A stretch of DNA of 9,193 nucleotides from a bacterium (GTDB taxonomy: Bacteria > SZUA-79 > Acidulodesulfobacterales > Acidulodesulfobacteraceae): NCBI GenBank assembly GCA_021794335.1, contig JAJYQZ010000052.1:1-9193 (forward strand). Reading direction: 5' to 3'. This document shows positions 1-5,628 of this stretch, piece by piece. Below the pieces are notes generated by a model. That model was given only the letters and a program-made list of their open reading frames with translations, was not told the origin of the DNA and searched no databases. The position numbers and the translations under genes were made by a program. Numbering within the stretch: the first letter of the stretch is position 1; each line of letters starts with the position of its first letter.

Positions 1-644
1 ACCTAAATACCGTACTTTCCGACATAGATAAAGAGTTTAAAGTAATAGGAATTGACAGCCGGGGACAGGGTAAATCAACGCTCGGTTCAAAAGCGTTAAC
101 CTACGAACAGATTCAGAAAGATGTTGAGAGCGTTCTTAAACATCTTAATATTGATACCGTGAGCATTATAGGTTTTAGCGACGGAGGAATTGTCGCTTAT
201 AGACTCGCATCGTTGACTTCGCTGAAGATTGAAAAGCTGGTTGCTATTGGCTCGCCCTGGCATCTGAAACATATCGAACCGGCGAAAGAAATGTTCCTAT
301 CAATCACCGGAGAGAGTTGGAGAAATAAGTTTCCCGCCACTTATGACGTTTATCAAAAACTGAATCCGGAACCGGATTTTGGTGTCCTTGCCCAATCTAT
401 CGTCAAAATGTGGCTTGATTCAAGCTCGTCCGGTCGTCCGAATGAAGCCGTTAAGAATATTTTATGCCCTTTGCTGATTGTCAGAGGCGACGACGATCGA
501 CTTCTCTCAAGAGAAGGCGTCTTTGAGCTGTCGGGACTCGTCAAAAAGTCGACGTTGCTAAACATTCCATTTGCGGGACATGTCGCGTTTGAAGATCAGA
601 AAGAAATATTTATGATCATCCTTAATAAATTTCTTAACGAATAA
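1..644 (+). CDS. alpha/beta hydrolase fold protein, 5' end outside the window
   Basis: An open frame runs from position 3 to the stop at 642-644, giving about 213 residues, and has no start inside the window. It reads as a classical alpha/beta hydrolase. GIDSRGQGKS matches the conserved strand and turn before helix A. GFSDGG (codons 171-188) is the nucleophile elbow, with Ser at 177-179. VRGDDDRLLS supplies the acid Asp, and FAGHVAFED near the C-terminus supplies the catalytic His. The oxyanion-hole segment that usually precedes GIDSRGQG lies upstream of the window. The GTG at 159 is internal, because conserved family sequence continues upstream of it. The substrate cannot be read from the sequence; an esterase- or lipase-like cytosolic enzyme is the family default. 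The gene looks less AT-rich than the rest of the window. No strong terminator follows it. Confidence 0.88.
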   Translation, partial: LNTVLSDIDKEFKVIGIDSRGQGKSTLGSKALTYEQIQKDVESVLKHLNIDTVSIIGFSDGGIVAYRLASLTSLKIEKLVAIGSPWHLKHIEPAKEMFLSITGESWRNKFPATYDVYQKLNPEPDFGVLAQSIVKMWLDSSSSGRPNEAVKNILCPLLIVRGDDDRLLSREGVFELSGLVKKSTLLNIPFAGHVAFEDQKEIFMIILNKFLNE

Positions 645-787
645 ATGAAATTATCAACAGCATAGTGTTGTAAAATTTGCGCGAGAAACGAAGGAAAAAG
701 AAATAACGCTAAAAGAGCTTGAGCCGTAATTATTATGTGTTAAGGTTTATCTAATTAATTTTTATTATTTTTATCGCATTATAATAT

Positions 788-1108
788 ATGAATATTTCAA
801 AAGGGTCAGGAACAATTCTTGAAGTAGCAATTTTAAATATTCGTCCGGAAGAGTCTCATGCTTTTGAACTCGCATTTGCGCAGGCTCAAACTATTATATC
901 TTCAATGTCAGGCTATGTTTCTCATGAGCTGCGGCGCTGCATCGAAGTTTCCGGTAAATACATCTTATTAGTTTATTGGCAAACACTTGAAGCTCATACT
1001 GTAGGATTTCGTCAGTCGCCTAATTATGAAGAATGGAAAAAGCTTTTGCATCATTTCTATGAACCATTTCCAACGGTAGAGCATTATGAGAATATAAAAT
1101 TTTCTTAA
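788..1108 (+). CDS. antibiotic biosynthesis monooxygenase (ABM) domain protein
   Basis: The 106-aa product is a single ABM-fold (dimeric alpha/beta barrel) domain. Recognisable landmarks are EVAILNIRPEESHAFELAF at the start, a central SGYVSHELRRCIE, the strand YILLVYWQTLEAHTVGF, and RQSPNYEEWKKLLHHFYEPFP near the end. Family members include small cofactor-free monooxygenases, haem-degrading enzymes and many proteins of unknown role, so no substrate is assigned. The start is uncertain. Homologues as I remember them begin close to the EVAILN segment, and no good Shine-Dalgarno precedes the ATG at 788. A TATAAT lies at 780-785, so the transcript could begin at or inside the first codons. The gene stands alone, 143 bases after the hydrolase. 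Confidence 0.8.
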   Translation: MNISKGSGTILEVAILNIRPEESHAFELAFAQAQTIISSMSGYVSHELRRCIEVSGKYILLVYWQTLEAHTVGFRQSPNYEEWKKLLHHFYEPFPTVEHYENIKFS

Positions 1109-1241
1109 TCAGCTTGATAGAGCATAGCGCATATAAATTTATTTCTGTTATTTACGTCGTGTTAATTAATTTATTGTTGAAATAGTTGGAATAGCGGACT
1201 CCTGCAAATATCATATATGATTAAGCAGAGAGTGAAATTAA

Positions 1242-1508
1242 ATGACGTTATCAATATGCGCTATAATAAAAGGGAAAGTGGTTAATTATAAGTACAGATC
1301 TAAAAAAAAGTATCTGATTTATTTATTTTTTTACTCCGATTCTATCTATGTTTTTCGTAATTTGGATTTAAAATATTATAAAATAAATCTGCGCCTTTAT
1401 TTTCTGACAGAAGAAGACGAAAAAACAATTAATCTATTTATGAATTCCGTAAGAGCATATAAACCTGAAGTATTTGACGATAATGATGTGAAGTTTTTAA
1501 AAAATTAA
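1242..1508 (+). CDS. small hypothetical protein
   Basis: This 88-codon ORF is preceded by a weak purine-rich stretch (GCAGAGAG) about 11 bases upstream. I do not recognise the product. The first half is basic and rich in Tyr, Phe and Ile (KYRSKKKYLIYLFFYSDS). The second half is acidic and more ordinary (LTEEDEKTINLFMNSV). There is no clear signal peptide, and the hydrophobic stretch is too short and mixed to call a membrane helix. A diverged copy of bases about 1291-1410 lies at 2749-2870, where it is not open, so this sequence has been duplicated. A perfect inverted repeat directly follows the stop. It could be a real small gene or itself a decayed fragment. Confidence 0.4.
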   Translation: MTLSICAIIKGKVVNYKYRSKKKYLIYLFFYSDSIYVFRNLDLKYYKINLRLYFLTEEDEKTINLFMNSVRAYKPEVFDDNDVKFLKN

Positions 1509-1509
1509 T

Positions 1510-1541
1510 AATTTTAATTATTATAGAAAATAATTAAAATT
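1510..1541. terminator. 13-bp perfect AT-only inverted repeat, possible weak bidirectional terminator
   Basis: The arms at 1510-1522 and 1529-1541 are exact reverse complements around a 6-base loop (ATAGAA). The right arm runs into TTATTTTATT. The repeat begins just after the stop of the 1242-1508 ORF and lies between that ORF and the convergent 3' end of the AlkA pseudogene. The position suits a shared terminator, but a stem with no G:C pairs is weak. Confidence 0.4.
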
Positions 1542-1646
1542 TATTTTATTCTGTGAAATTAGCAGAGAAAATAAACGATTTTTAGGTGGGGAATTCTAAT
1601 TAACTTTTCTATCTTGGTTTGTATCTGCATCTGCTCTGTCTGAGCT

Positions 1647-2521
1647 TCAATGCTTCTTATATAACCTGTCATATGCAAGGAGATAGAATACGGCAAGCCC
1701 ACGGAATGGTGAAAATGGCTTTATAGCTTTTAAAACCTGAGTCTCTGACATCTTTTCGCCTTCACCTAAGTATTTTCCAACAACGTTACGTACTGCAAGA
1801 TCGTCTGCAGGCACGCTATCTATTCTGCCTAAACCCCTTACCAGTATATAATTTGCAGACCAAGGGCCGAAACCCTGATTTTAGTTAAAGCCTTTCTAAA
1901 ATCACCATCGGAAAGTGATTTGAGCAGGGGGATGCTCAGCGAACCAGCCGATACTTGCTGCGCCACTCCTCTAATGTATTCCGACTTGCGTTTAGACAAG
2001 CCGCAGGAACGAAGGTCTTTCTCTGAGGCTTTTGCAAGTGACTCCGCACTAGGAAAAACAAACAAGCCATAAATTTCATCACCAAAACGCTTGACCAATC
2101 TATCTCTTATTTTATATGCAGCGCTTAGTGAAATTTGCTGTTCGGTTATTGCTATAATCATCATTTCAAACAGGGATGCAGGTCTTATGTATTTCAGTCC
2201 ATGCAATCCTTCAATAATTGGGCATAGAACTCTGTTGCGTTTAGCTATATTATAGAATGGCAGTAAGTCTCACTCGGTAAAGAGCATCCATTCGGCAACT
2301 TCTTTAATTTCCTCGTTGTTGCCGGTGCTGTCATGTGCTGCTAATATTTTTATTAACGAAGTTTTCTTTATCTGTTTAGCTTCCAAGACTATCGGCTTTT
2401 CACCAATATGTACAGCTTCACGCAAAATTAGTGTTTTAGTGATGGATTATGGAGAAAAATCTGCCATAACTTTCAATGAGAGCGGCAGGTTAAAGGGACC
2501 ATTAGATATTAATGTAATCAT
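1647..2521 (-). pseudogene. AlkA-type DNA-3-methyladenine glycosylase pseudogene
   Basis: Read from an ATG at 2521-2519 to a TGA at 1649-1647, the minus strand gives a near full-length AlkA-type glycosylase of about 290 residues, interrupted three times. The start MITLISNGPFNLPLSL matches the family N-terminus. A TAA follows at 2449-2447, and a TGA at 2272-2270 interrupts FTE/DLLPFYNIAKRNR. The core GLKYIRPASLFEMM and ITEQQISLSAAYKIRDRL is intact. A one-base loss in the C run at 1873-1875 then shifts the frame. After the shift come the helix-hairpin-helix GFGPWSANYIL, the segment PADDLAVR containing the expected catalytic Asp, and SPFRGLAVFYLLAYDRL. The intact protein would excise alkylated bases in base-excision repair. 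The lesions should abolish this unless a partial product retains some function. Only the middle block (1838-2206) remains as a longer ORF. Confidence 0.88.
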
Positions 2522-2968
2522 ATTAATAGGTTGCTATCATAAAATATAAATTCAAATATTGCTGAATCCGTTTTGGCAATATTGATTAATTAAGTATATT
2601 ACTTCTTTAAACTTTTAAACCGCACCCGCTCCTTTTTCCTGCCTTCCAATTTATTAAATTATACCATAACATTATATATATTATAGATTATTTTCGGAAG
2701 TTAACTGGCAGGAACGTATAAAAAAATAATATAAATTTATCATTTGCAGGTCTATTTTTAAAAAAAAGTATCCGATTTATTTATTTTCTTACTTTTATTT
2801 CATCTGTATTTTTTGTAGTCTTTGTTAAAATATTATAAAATAAATAAATCTATCCCATTTATTGGAGCAAAAAAAGTAAAAAAAATAGCATTAAAATCTT
2901 TAGCCGAAGAGATGCATGAAAAATCTATATAAAGCCCGCAAAATAAAGCGTACTATGCGACCAACGAT
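2522..2968. other. gene-free AT-rich stretch with decayed fragments
   Basis: No credible intact gene is seen here. Apart from the diverged repeat copy (2749-2870), there is a short plus-strand open stretch from about 2824 to 2932. It encodes LKYYKIN, which echoes the 1242-1508 product, and continues into KKIALKSLAEEMHEKSI before a TAA. It has no start codon or ribosome site and looks like a fragment of an unrecognised gene. The rest is AT-rich and featureless to me. Confidence 0.5.
2749..2870 (+). repeat. diverged, non-coding second copy of part of the 1242-1508 ORF
   Basis: This segment matches about 1291-1410 in the same orientation. The block 2759-2793 matches 1301-1335 with two mismatches, and a 21-base stretch at 2825-2845 is identical to 1368-1388. 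Small indels break the frame, so KKYPIYLF (compare KKYLIYLF in the first copy) soon reaches a stop. The two copies flank the AlkA pseudogene as direct repeats about 1.46 kb apart. Confidence 0.6.
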
Positions 2969-3138
2969 TTAAACAAATGTCTGCAATAACGCTTTTATTA
3001 ACTTCTTTATTAAAGGAGCCAGAATGCCGTCTTTGTCCTTAAGCTTCTTGCCGTCCATAAGATCTTTACGGCTTTATCAAAATTAAATTTTTGTGACAGA
3101 TTTGAAATTTCTTATTCTTGTTCTTGTTTTTGTTCCAT
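2969..3138 (-). mobile_element. relic of an IS256/Mutator-family transposase N-terminus
   Basis: A minus-strand ATG at 3138-3136 has a good Shine-Dalgarno (CAGGAGA). It opens a frame reading MEQKQEQE, then a TAA, then EISNLSQKFNFDKAVK. A frameshift follows, and the other frame gives MDGKKLKDKDGILAPLIKKLIKALLQT before a TAA at 2971-2969. A short acidic/basic lead followed by 'GK.L..KDG.LAPLIK.L..A.L' is the pattern I associate with the first 60 or so residues of IS256-type transposases. The DDE catalytic domain is absent from the window, so this is an inactive 5' remnant. The remaining IS body has been lost. The family call rests on a short segment, so its confidence is moderate. Confidence 0.55.
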
Positions 3139-3160
3139 TTGTCTTCTCCTGATTTATTAA

Positions 3161-3238
3161 TTATAATTTAATTATACAGGATTGACACAAAATTTTGAAT
3201 GGTCTCAGCTCGTCATATTTTTTATATTTTCGTTTCAT
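3161..3238 (-). pseudogene. 5' stub of a gene cut by the transposase relic
   Basis: An ATG at 3238-3236, 14 bases after the stop of the kinase-like gene and preceded by GAGAT, opens a 25-codon frame. It starts MKRKYKKYDELR and ends at a TAA (3163-3161) inside sequence that appears to belong to the transposase relic. The charged start with an ordinary ribosome site looks like the beginning of the next operon gene. The later codons look like read-through into foreign sequence. The original product is unknown. The stub implies the leftward operon once continued past 3253. Confidence 0.35.
3171..3199 (-). promoter_or_regulatory. candidate promoter of the transposase relic
   Basis: On the minus strand a TTCAAA (3199-3194, four of six matches to the -35 consensus) and a perfect TATAAT (3176-3171) are separated by 17 bases, about 33 bases upstream of the relic's ATG. 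The -10 falls within a 15-base AT palindrome (3162-3176). The stretch from about 3216 to 3180 is a plausible site for the element's terminal inverted repeat, but no partner end is found. Confidence 0.35.
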
Positions 3239-3252
3239 AATTTATCTCGTTT

Positions 3253-3786
3253 TTATACTCCGCACTCAAGCGGTTTTTGATTAAAGTTTTCGATATACGA
3301 CAGAATTAAATCGACCCTGCCGGCTAAATCGTCCTGTTCCACAAGAGCGAACGGAATGCCTCTTTGGGAAAGTTTTACCGCCTCTTCGATAAACATAATA
3401 TGCAGTTTGTCTGCTTCTCTGAAAGGCTCAAACGGAAATACGATAAAAATCATATCGTAGCGGGCGTCCGTGATTTCTTTTATGATATGCTCCCTGTCTA
3501 AATATTCTTTTATATGGCAATATTTAGAAAAAACGATAGTATCTAAAATGCACCTATCGACGATTATATTGTTTTTTGCTTTAAAATCCGCGTTCGTTTC
3601 TCTTAGTCTATGAAGACCGTATAACCTTTTTTCGAACTCCTTTTTATTTAAAAACAAATCCGGTTCTTCCTTTATTAACTGTAAAGCAAGCTCCGGATAA
3701 AAAGAGTAATCTTTTAATTCGTTTTTTAAGGCGTTAAAAAGGGTAGTCTTGCCTACGTTAGCCGAGCCTGTAAATGCTATTCTCAT
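3253..3786 (-). CDS. P-loop kinase-like ATPase (AAA_28/NadR-like)
   Basis: The 177-aa product starts MRIAFTGSANVGKTTLFNAL, a Walker A loop at residues 7-14. A central VDRCILDTIVFSKY (76-89) matches the 'DR..LD...Y' segment of AAA_28 and nucleoside-kinase-like phosphotransferases. A hydrophobic strand MIFIVFPF (112-119) follows. The length suits a single-domain kinase. Family members phosphorylate small molecules such as nicotinamide riboside or deoxynucleosides, but the substrate here cannot be read. In a phage early operon, nucleotide or NAD-precursor metabolism is a reasonable inference. The start has a strong GGGGAGG site and overlaps the upstream gene's stop by 4 bases (ATGA), indicating translational coupling. 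This is the last intact gene of the operon. Confidence 0.72.
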   Translation of the reverse strand: MRIAFTGSANVGKTTLFNALKNELKDYSFYPELALQLIKEEPDLFLNKKEFEKRLYGLHRLRETNADFKAKNNIIVDRCILDTIVFSKYCHIKEYLDREHIIKEITDARYDMIFIVFPFEPFREADKLHIMFIEEAVKLSQRGIPFALVEQDDLAGRVDLILSYIENFNQKPLECGV

Positions 3787-3998
3787 AATACCTCCCCATC
3801 TTTTACGTTAAGTATTTTTTTAATAAAATCTTCCGCCTCTTTATACGTGTCAAAAGCTTCTTCCGAGTAACAGACGTCGTCTCCTATGAGAAAATTGCCG
3901 CAATAGGTATTTTCCAGTTTTTCGACTTTCGCAAGGCGGATATCCTGCGTTCTTACAAAGACTTTAGTGCCAAGCGGGCTTATTAATTCGATAAACAT
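3783..3998 (-). CDS. small hypothetical protein
   Basis: The 71-aa protein starts with MFIELISPLGTKVFVRTQDI, looks mostly beta in its first half, and ends with a helical, charged tail (EEAFDTYKEAEDFIKKILN). I do not recognise it. The opening 'IEL..P.GTKV.V...DI' is faintly like small FlbD-type proteins, but that is not enough for a call. A good AGGAGA site lies about 6 bases upstream of the ATG. Its TGA stop overlaps the ATG of the kinase-like gene, so the two are probably translated together. There are two cysteines and no signal peptide. Confidence 0.7.
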   Translation of the reverse strand: MFIELISPLGTKVFVRTQDIRLAKVEKLENTYCGNFLIGDDVCYSEEAFDTYKEAEDFIKKILNVKDGEVL

Positions 3999-4034
3999 TT
4001 TTGTTCTCCTTTTTTAATTAATATTTATTAATAG

Positions 4035-4298
4035 TTATGATTTAAACAAAGATTTTTTCGGCAACATCCTGCGTTTGAAATAATGATAAGAGTGTCTGAT
4101 ATGGCTTTCGTCGGCGTCCAAAATATTTTTTTGCGATAAAACGATTGATATGTCGTCGAACGTATAGCCATTATCCAGCATATTTTCGATATCGTTTAAT
4201 AACAGCCTTACGACCTCTTTTTTCGTTGTTTTGCGCCTGTCTTTGCTTCTTGCCGTCTTAACGATTTGTTCTATGTTTGTTATGTCTATTTTGTCCAT
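4035..4298 (-). CDS. small basic helical protein, possible DNA-binding
   Basis: The 87-aa product is predicted mostly helical. Its basic segment ARSKDRRKTTKKEVVRLLL precedes IENMLDNGYTFDDISIVLSQKNI and SHIRHSYHYFKRRM. The order 'helix, GYTFDDISIVLSQKNI, then HIRHSYHYFKRR' resembles the helix-turn-helix seen in small plasmid and phage proteins, where a 'G.s..dIa..L...gi..s..t.r.Y..r' pattern contacts DNA. That makes DNA binding plausible but unproven. A perfect AGGAGG sits upstream of the ATG. It follows the DUF1874 gene by 9 bases and is separated from the next gene by 36 bases. Confidence 0.7.
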   Translation of the reverse strand: MDKIDITNIEQIVKTARSKDRRKTTKKEVVRLLLNDIENMLDNGYTFDDISIVLSQKNILDADESHIRHSYHYFKRRMLPKKSLFKS

Positions 4299-4307
4299 AA
4301 CCGCCTC

Positions 4308-4628
4308 CTATTTTATTATCCAGAATTTAATATCTATTTGATTTAATTCTTCTAAGCTTAAAACTTTTCCTTCTTCAAGTCTTTTACTCGGTAAACAGAC
4401 GATAACAACGTCGTCTTTTCCTTTTTTATAATTTTCTCTGTTGAGTTTTACCTCGACATTTAATTTTGACGACAATAAATCCGCAGTAGATTGATGACCT
4501 ATAATCGAATAAAACCCGTCCTTAACCGACGCTTTTGCCATTTCTAAATCAGCCTGTCCAAAAAATAAAAGAGCGTCGTGTTTTAACATATTTACAGAAA
4601 AAGCGTTTGACAATACTATTCTTGCCAT
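4308..4628 (-). CDS. DUF1874 / AcrIII-1 type viral ring nuclease (predicted type III anti-CRISPR)
   Basis: The 106-aa sequence has the DUF1874 signature throughout: LSNAFSVNML at 6-15, IIGHQSTADLLSSKL at 42-56, NR at 63-64, and KRLEEGKVLSLEEL at 82-95. It strongly recalls Sulfolobus virus protein B116 and Bacillus YddF. Characterised members (AcrIII-1, SIRV1 gp29) are dimeric ring nucleases that rapidly cleave cyclic tetra-adenylate, switching off type III CRISPR ancillary effectors. The catalytic His of SIRV1 gp29 (His47) corresponds to His45 here. The loop residues Asn8, Ser11 and Asn13, plus Arg64, Arg83 and Glu86, are also in place, so activity is expected. The gene overlaps the upstream gene by 13 bases, has a strong AAGGGGGT site, and sits in the accessory part of the operon. 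The family call is strong; function in this host is inferred. Confidence 0.9.
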   Translation of the reverse strand: MARIVLSNAFSVNMLKHDALLFFGQADLEMAKASVKDGFYSIIGHQSTADLLSSKLNVEVKLNRENYKKGKDDVVIVCLPSKRLEEGKVLSLEELNQIDIKFWIIK

Positions 4629-4993
4629 AAAAAGTTACCCCCTTTATTTTTTAATCTTTGATTTTTTTCGAGATAATTAAGCGTGTCCAACATCTTAGAC
4701 GAAGCGTAATCTTTAGTTTTCGTATAATAAATATCAACACGTTCTTCTAATTTTCCGTCGCGGACAAGATACCACTTGACGTCCATATCGCCTTTTTTAA
4801 CTTCTACGATGTCGCCTTCTTCCGCCGTAAAATTGCCTTCCGTTATAACGCTTTCGGCATCAGTTACGGTTTTCTTTTTCGTTAATTCTAAAAAACGCCG
4901 GCAAAGCCTGCGGTTATCGTCGAGATACAATACAGCCGCGTAAGGCATGGCGATCCGCTTGTCTATTTTGCCGGAAAAATGAAATTTAGCCAT
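4616..4993 (-). CDS. hypothetical protein
   Basis: The 125-aa product begins MAKFHFSGKIDKRIAMPYAAVLYLDD and is not recognised. It looks largely beta in the middle, with EEGDIVEVKKGDMDVKWYLVRDGKLEERVDI resembling an SH3-like barrel strand set, and ends in a charged helix (SSKMLDTLNYLEKNQRLKNK). There is no membrane segment or signal peptide. The GGAGG site lies inside the end of the upstream cysteine-rich gene, which it overlaps by 8 bases. Its own end overlaps the DUF1874 start by 13 bases. This close coupling to a predicted anti-CRISPR protein makes a partner or second counter-defence role worth testing, but nothing in the sequence proves it. Confidence 0.75.
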   Translation of the reverse strand: MAKFHFSGKIDKRIAMPYAAVLYLDDNRRLCRRFLELTKKKTVTDAESVITEGNFTAEEGDIVEVKKGDMDVKWYLVRDGKLEERVDIYYTKTKDYASSKMLDTLNYLEKNQRLKNKGGNFLWQE

Positions 4994-5150
4994 TGTTTTT
5001 ATCCTCCGTCGCCTTTATCTTAAAATCTTGACAGTAGCCGTGTTCTTTAAGAATATATTCTTCGTTGCAACAAGTCTTCCCGTCTTCGTCTTTATTCCCG
5101 CATTCGCAGCAGCAGGCGTTCAACAAATTTAAAAAACATTTTTCGTCCAT
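4986..5150 (-). CDS. 54-aa cysteine-rich protein, possible zinc-binding
   Basis: The minus-strand ATG at 5150-5148 is preceded by a strong AAGAGGTG ribosome site. The frame of 54 codons ends at a TAA (4988-4986). The product has eight cysteines: Cys5, the cluster CCCEC at 13-17, CC at 27-28, and Cys40 next to HGY. Cysteine and histidine spacing of this type suggests a small metal-binding fold, probably zinc, or a disulfide-rich peptide. No signal peptide is visible, so a cytosolic metal-binding role is favoured. It overlaps the downstream 125-aa gene by 8 bases, which supports it being a real operon member. The AT-rich 86-base gap upstream may separate it from the 83-aa gene. No homologue is recognised. 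Confidence 0.7.
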   Translation of the reverse strand: MDEKCFLNLLNACCCECGNKDEDGKTCCNEEYILKEHGYCQDFKIKATEDKNNG

Positions 5151-5236
5151 GACCGCACCTCTTTAAAAATTAATATTCTTTAAATTAAATAATATGTTAC
5201 ATCTTATTGTTTTTATTAATAAAATTTAATTATATT

Positions 5237-5488
5237 TCAGCACCCAGCCTCGTCAAAATATGTAAAGCCGTGCAGCGTTTTTGTTTTTTCAACGACGGGC
5301 TTTTTTAAATACACAAGATAATAATTGCCGTTTTGCCCTTTAAAAGAATCCACGACCTTATGCCTTTCTTCGCCGTGAATTACGCATTGCGCTTTAAAAT
5401 CCCTTATCGCAATGCCGTATATGTCTTTGTCTGATTTATATTTTCGTTTAAACCATTTACTTACAGATATCGTTTCGTTCAAGTCCAT
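5237..5488 (-). CDS. small hypothetical protein
   Basis: The 83-aa product starts MDLNETISVSKWFKRKYKSD and continues with a probable beta-rich core (GIAIRDFKAQCVIHGEERHKVVDSF, YYLVYLKKPVV). I do not recognise it. It carries two cysteines, one of them the last residue. A GAGGTA ribosome site lies 6 bases before the ATG. It follows the replicative helicase gene after 140 bases of AT-rich sequence with inverted repeats, and is the first gene of the accessory block. Its base composition matches its neighbours. Confidence 0.68.
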   Translation of the reverse strand: MDLNETISVSKWFKRKYKSDKDIYGIAIRDFKAQCVIHGEERHKVVDSFKGQNGNYYLVYLKKPVVEKTKTLHGFTYFDEAGC

Positions 5489-5628
5489 AATTTACCTCAT
5501 ATTCTAATTTTAAGGCTATTAATTTCATATTTAAGCCTTTATTTTTTATAAGTATTAATAAATATTATAAAAATACTTTACGCCAAAAATTAGCCTATTA
5601 GCGTTCGTTATTTCGGTATATATAATTA
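5489..5628. repeat. AT-rich intergenic with two inverted repeats
   Basis: Two short perfect inverted repeats are visible in the gap between the helicase stop and the 83-aa gene. AAGGCT (5512-5517) pairs with AGCCTT (5534-5539). AAGTATT (5550-5556) pairs with AATACTT (5572-5578). Neither is followed by a T run in the leftward direction, so neither is a convincing terminator for the operon. They could be mRNA processing stems or a weak regulatory region separating replication genes from accessory genes. Confidence 0.3.

Noticed and set aside
353..565. Minus-strand open frame of 70 codons
   Set aside because: It is fully antisense to the alpha/beta hydrolase, whose catalytic motifs are present.
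655..670. Hairpin CAACA/TGTTG after the hydrolase as a terminator
   Set aside because: A 5-bp stem with a 6-base loop and no real T run is too weak.
2270..2449. Possible recoding of stop codons in the AlkA-like gene
   Set aside because: The gene has both a TAA and a TGA interruption plus a frameshift, while intact neighbours end normally at TGA (for example the 100-aa and 71-aa genes). Pseudogene decay is the simpler reading.
2316..2549. Plus-strand open frame of 77 codons
   Set aside because: It is antisense to the N-terminal part of the AlkA pseudogene, which has clear family similarity. The plus-strand product resembles nothing.
3262..3282. CCGC/GCGG hairpin followed by TTTTT at the end of the kinase gene
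   Set aside because: It reads as a terminator only on the plus strand, has a 4-bp stem, and lies within coding sequence.
5196..5201. Extra GTTACA in the gap upstream of the cysteine-rich gene
   Set aside because: A single 6-base match in AT-rich DNA is expected by chance, and no second copy lies at helical spacing.
5449..5533. Minus-strand ATG at about 5525 opening a short peptide of about 23 codons ahead of the 83-aa gene
   Set aside because: It overlaps the 83-aa gene in another frame, is very short, and has no conserved feature.
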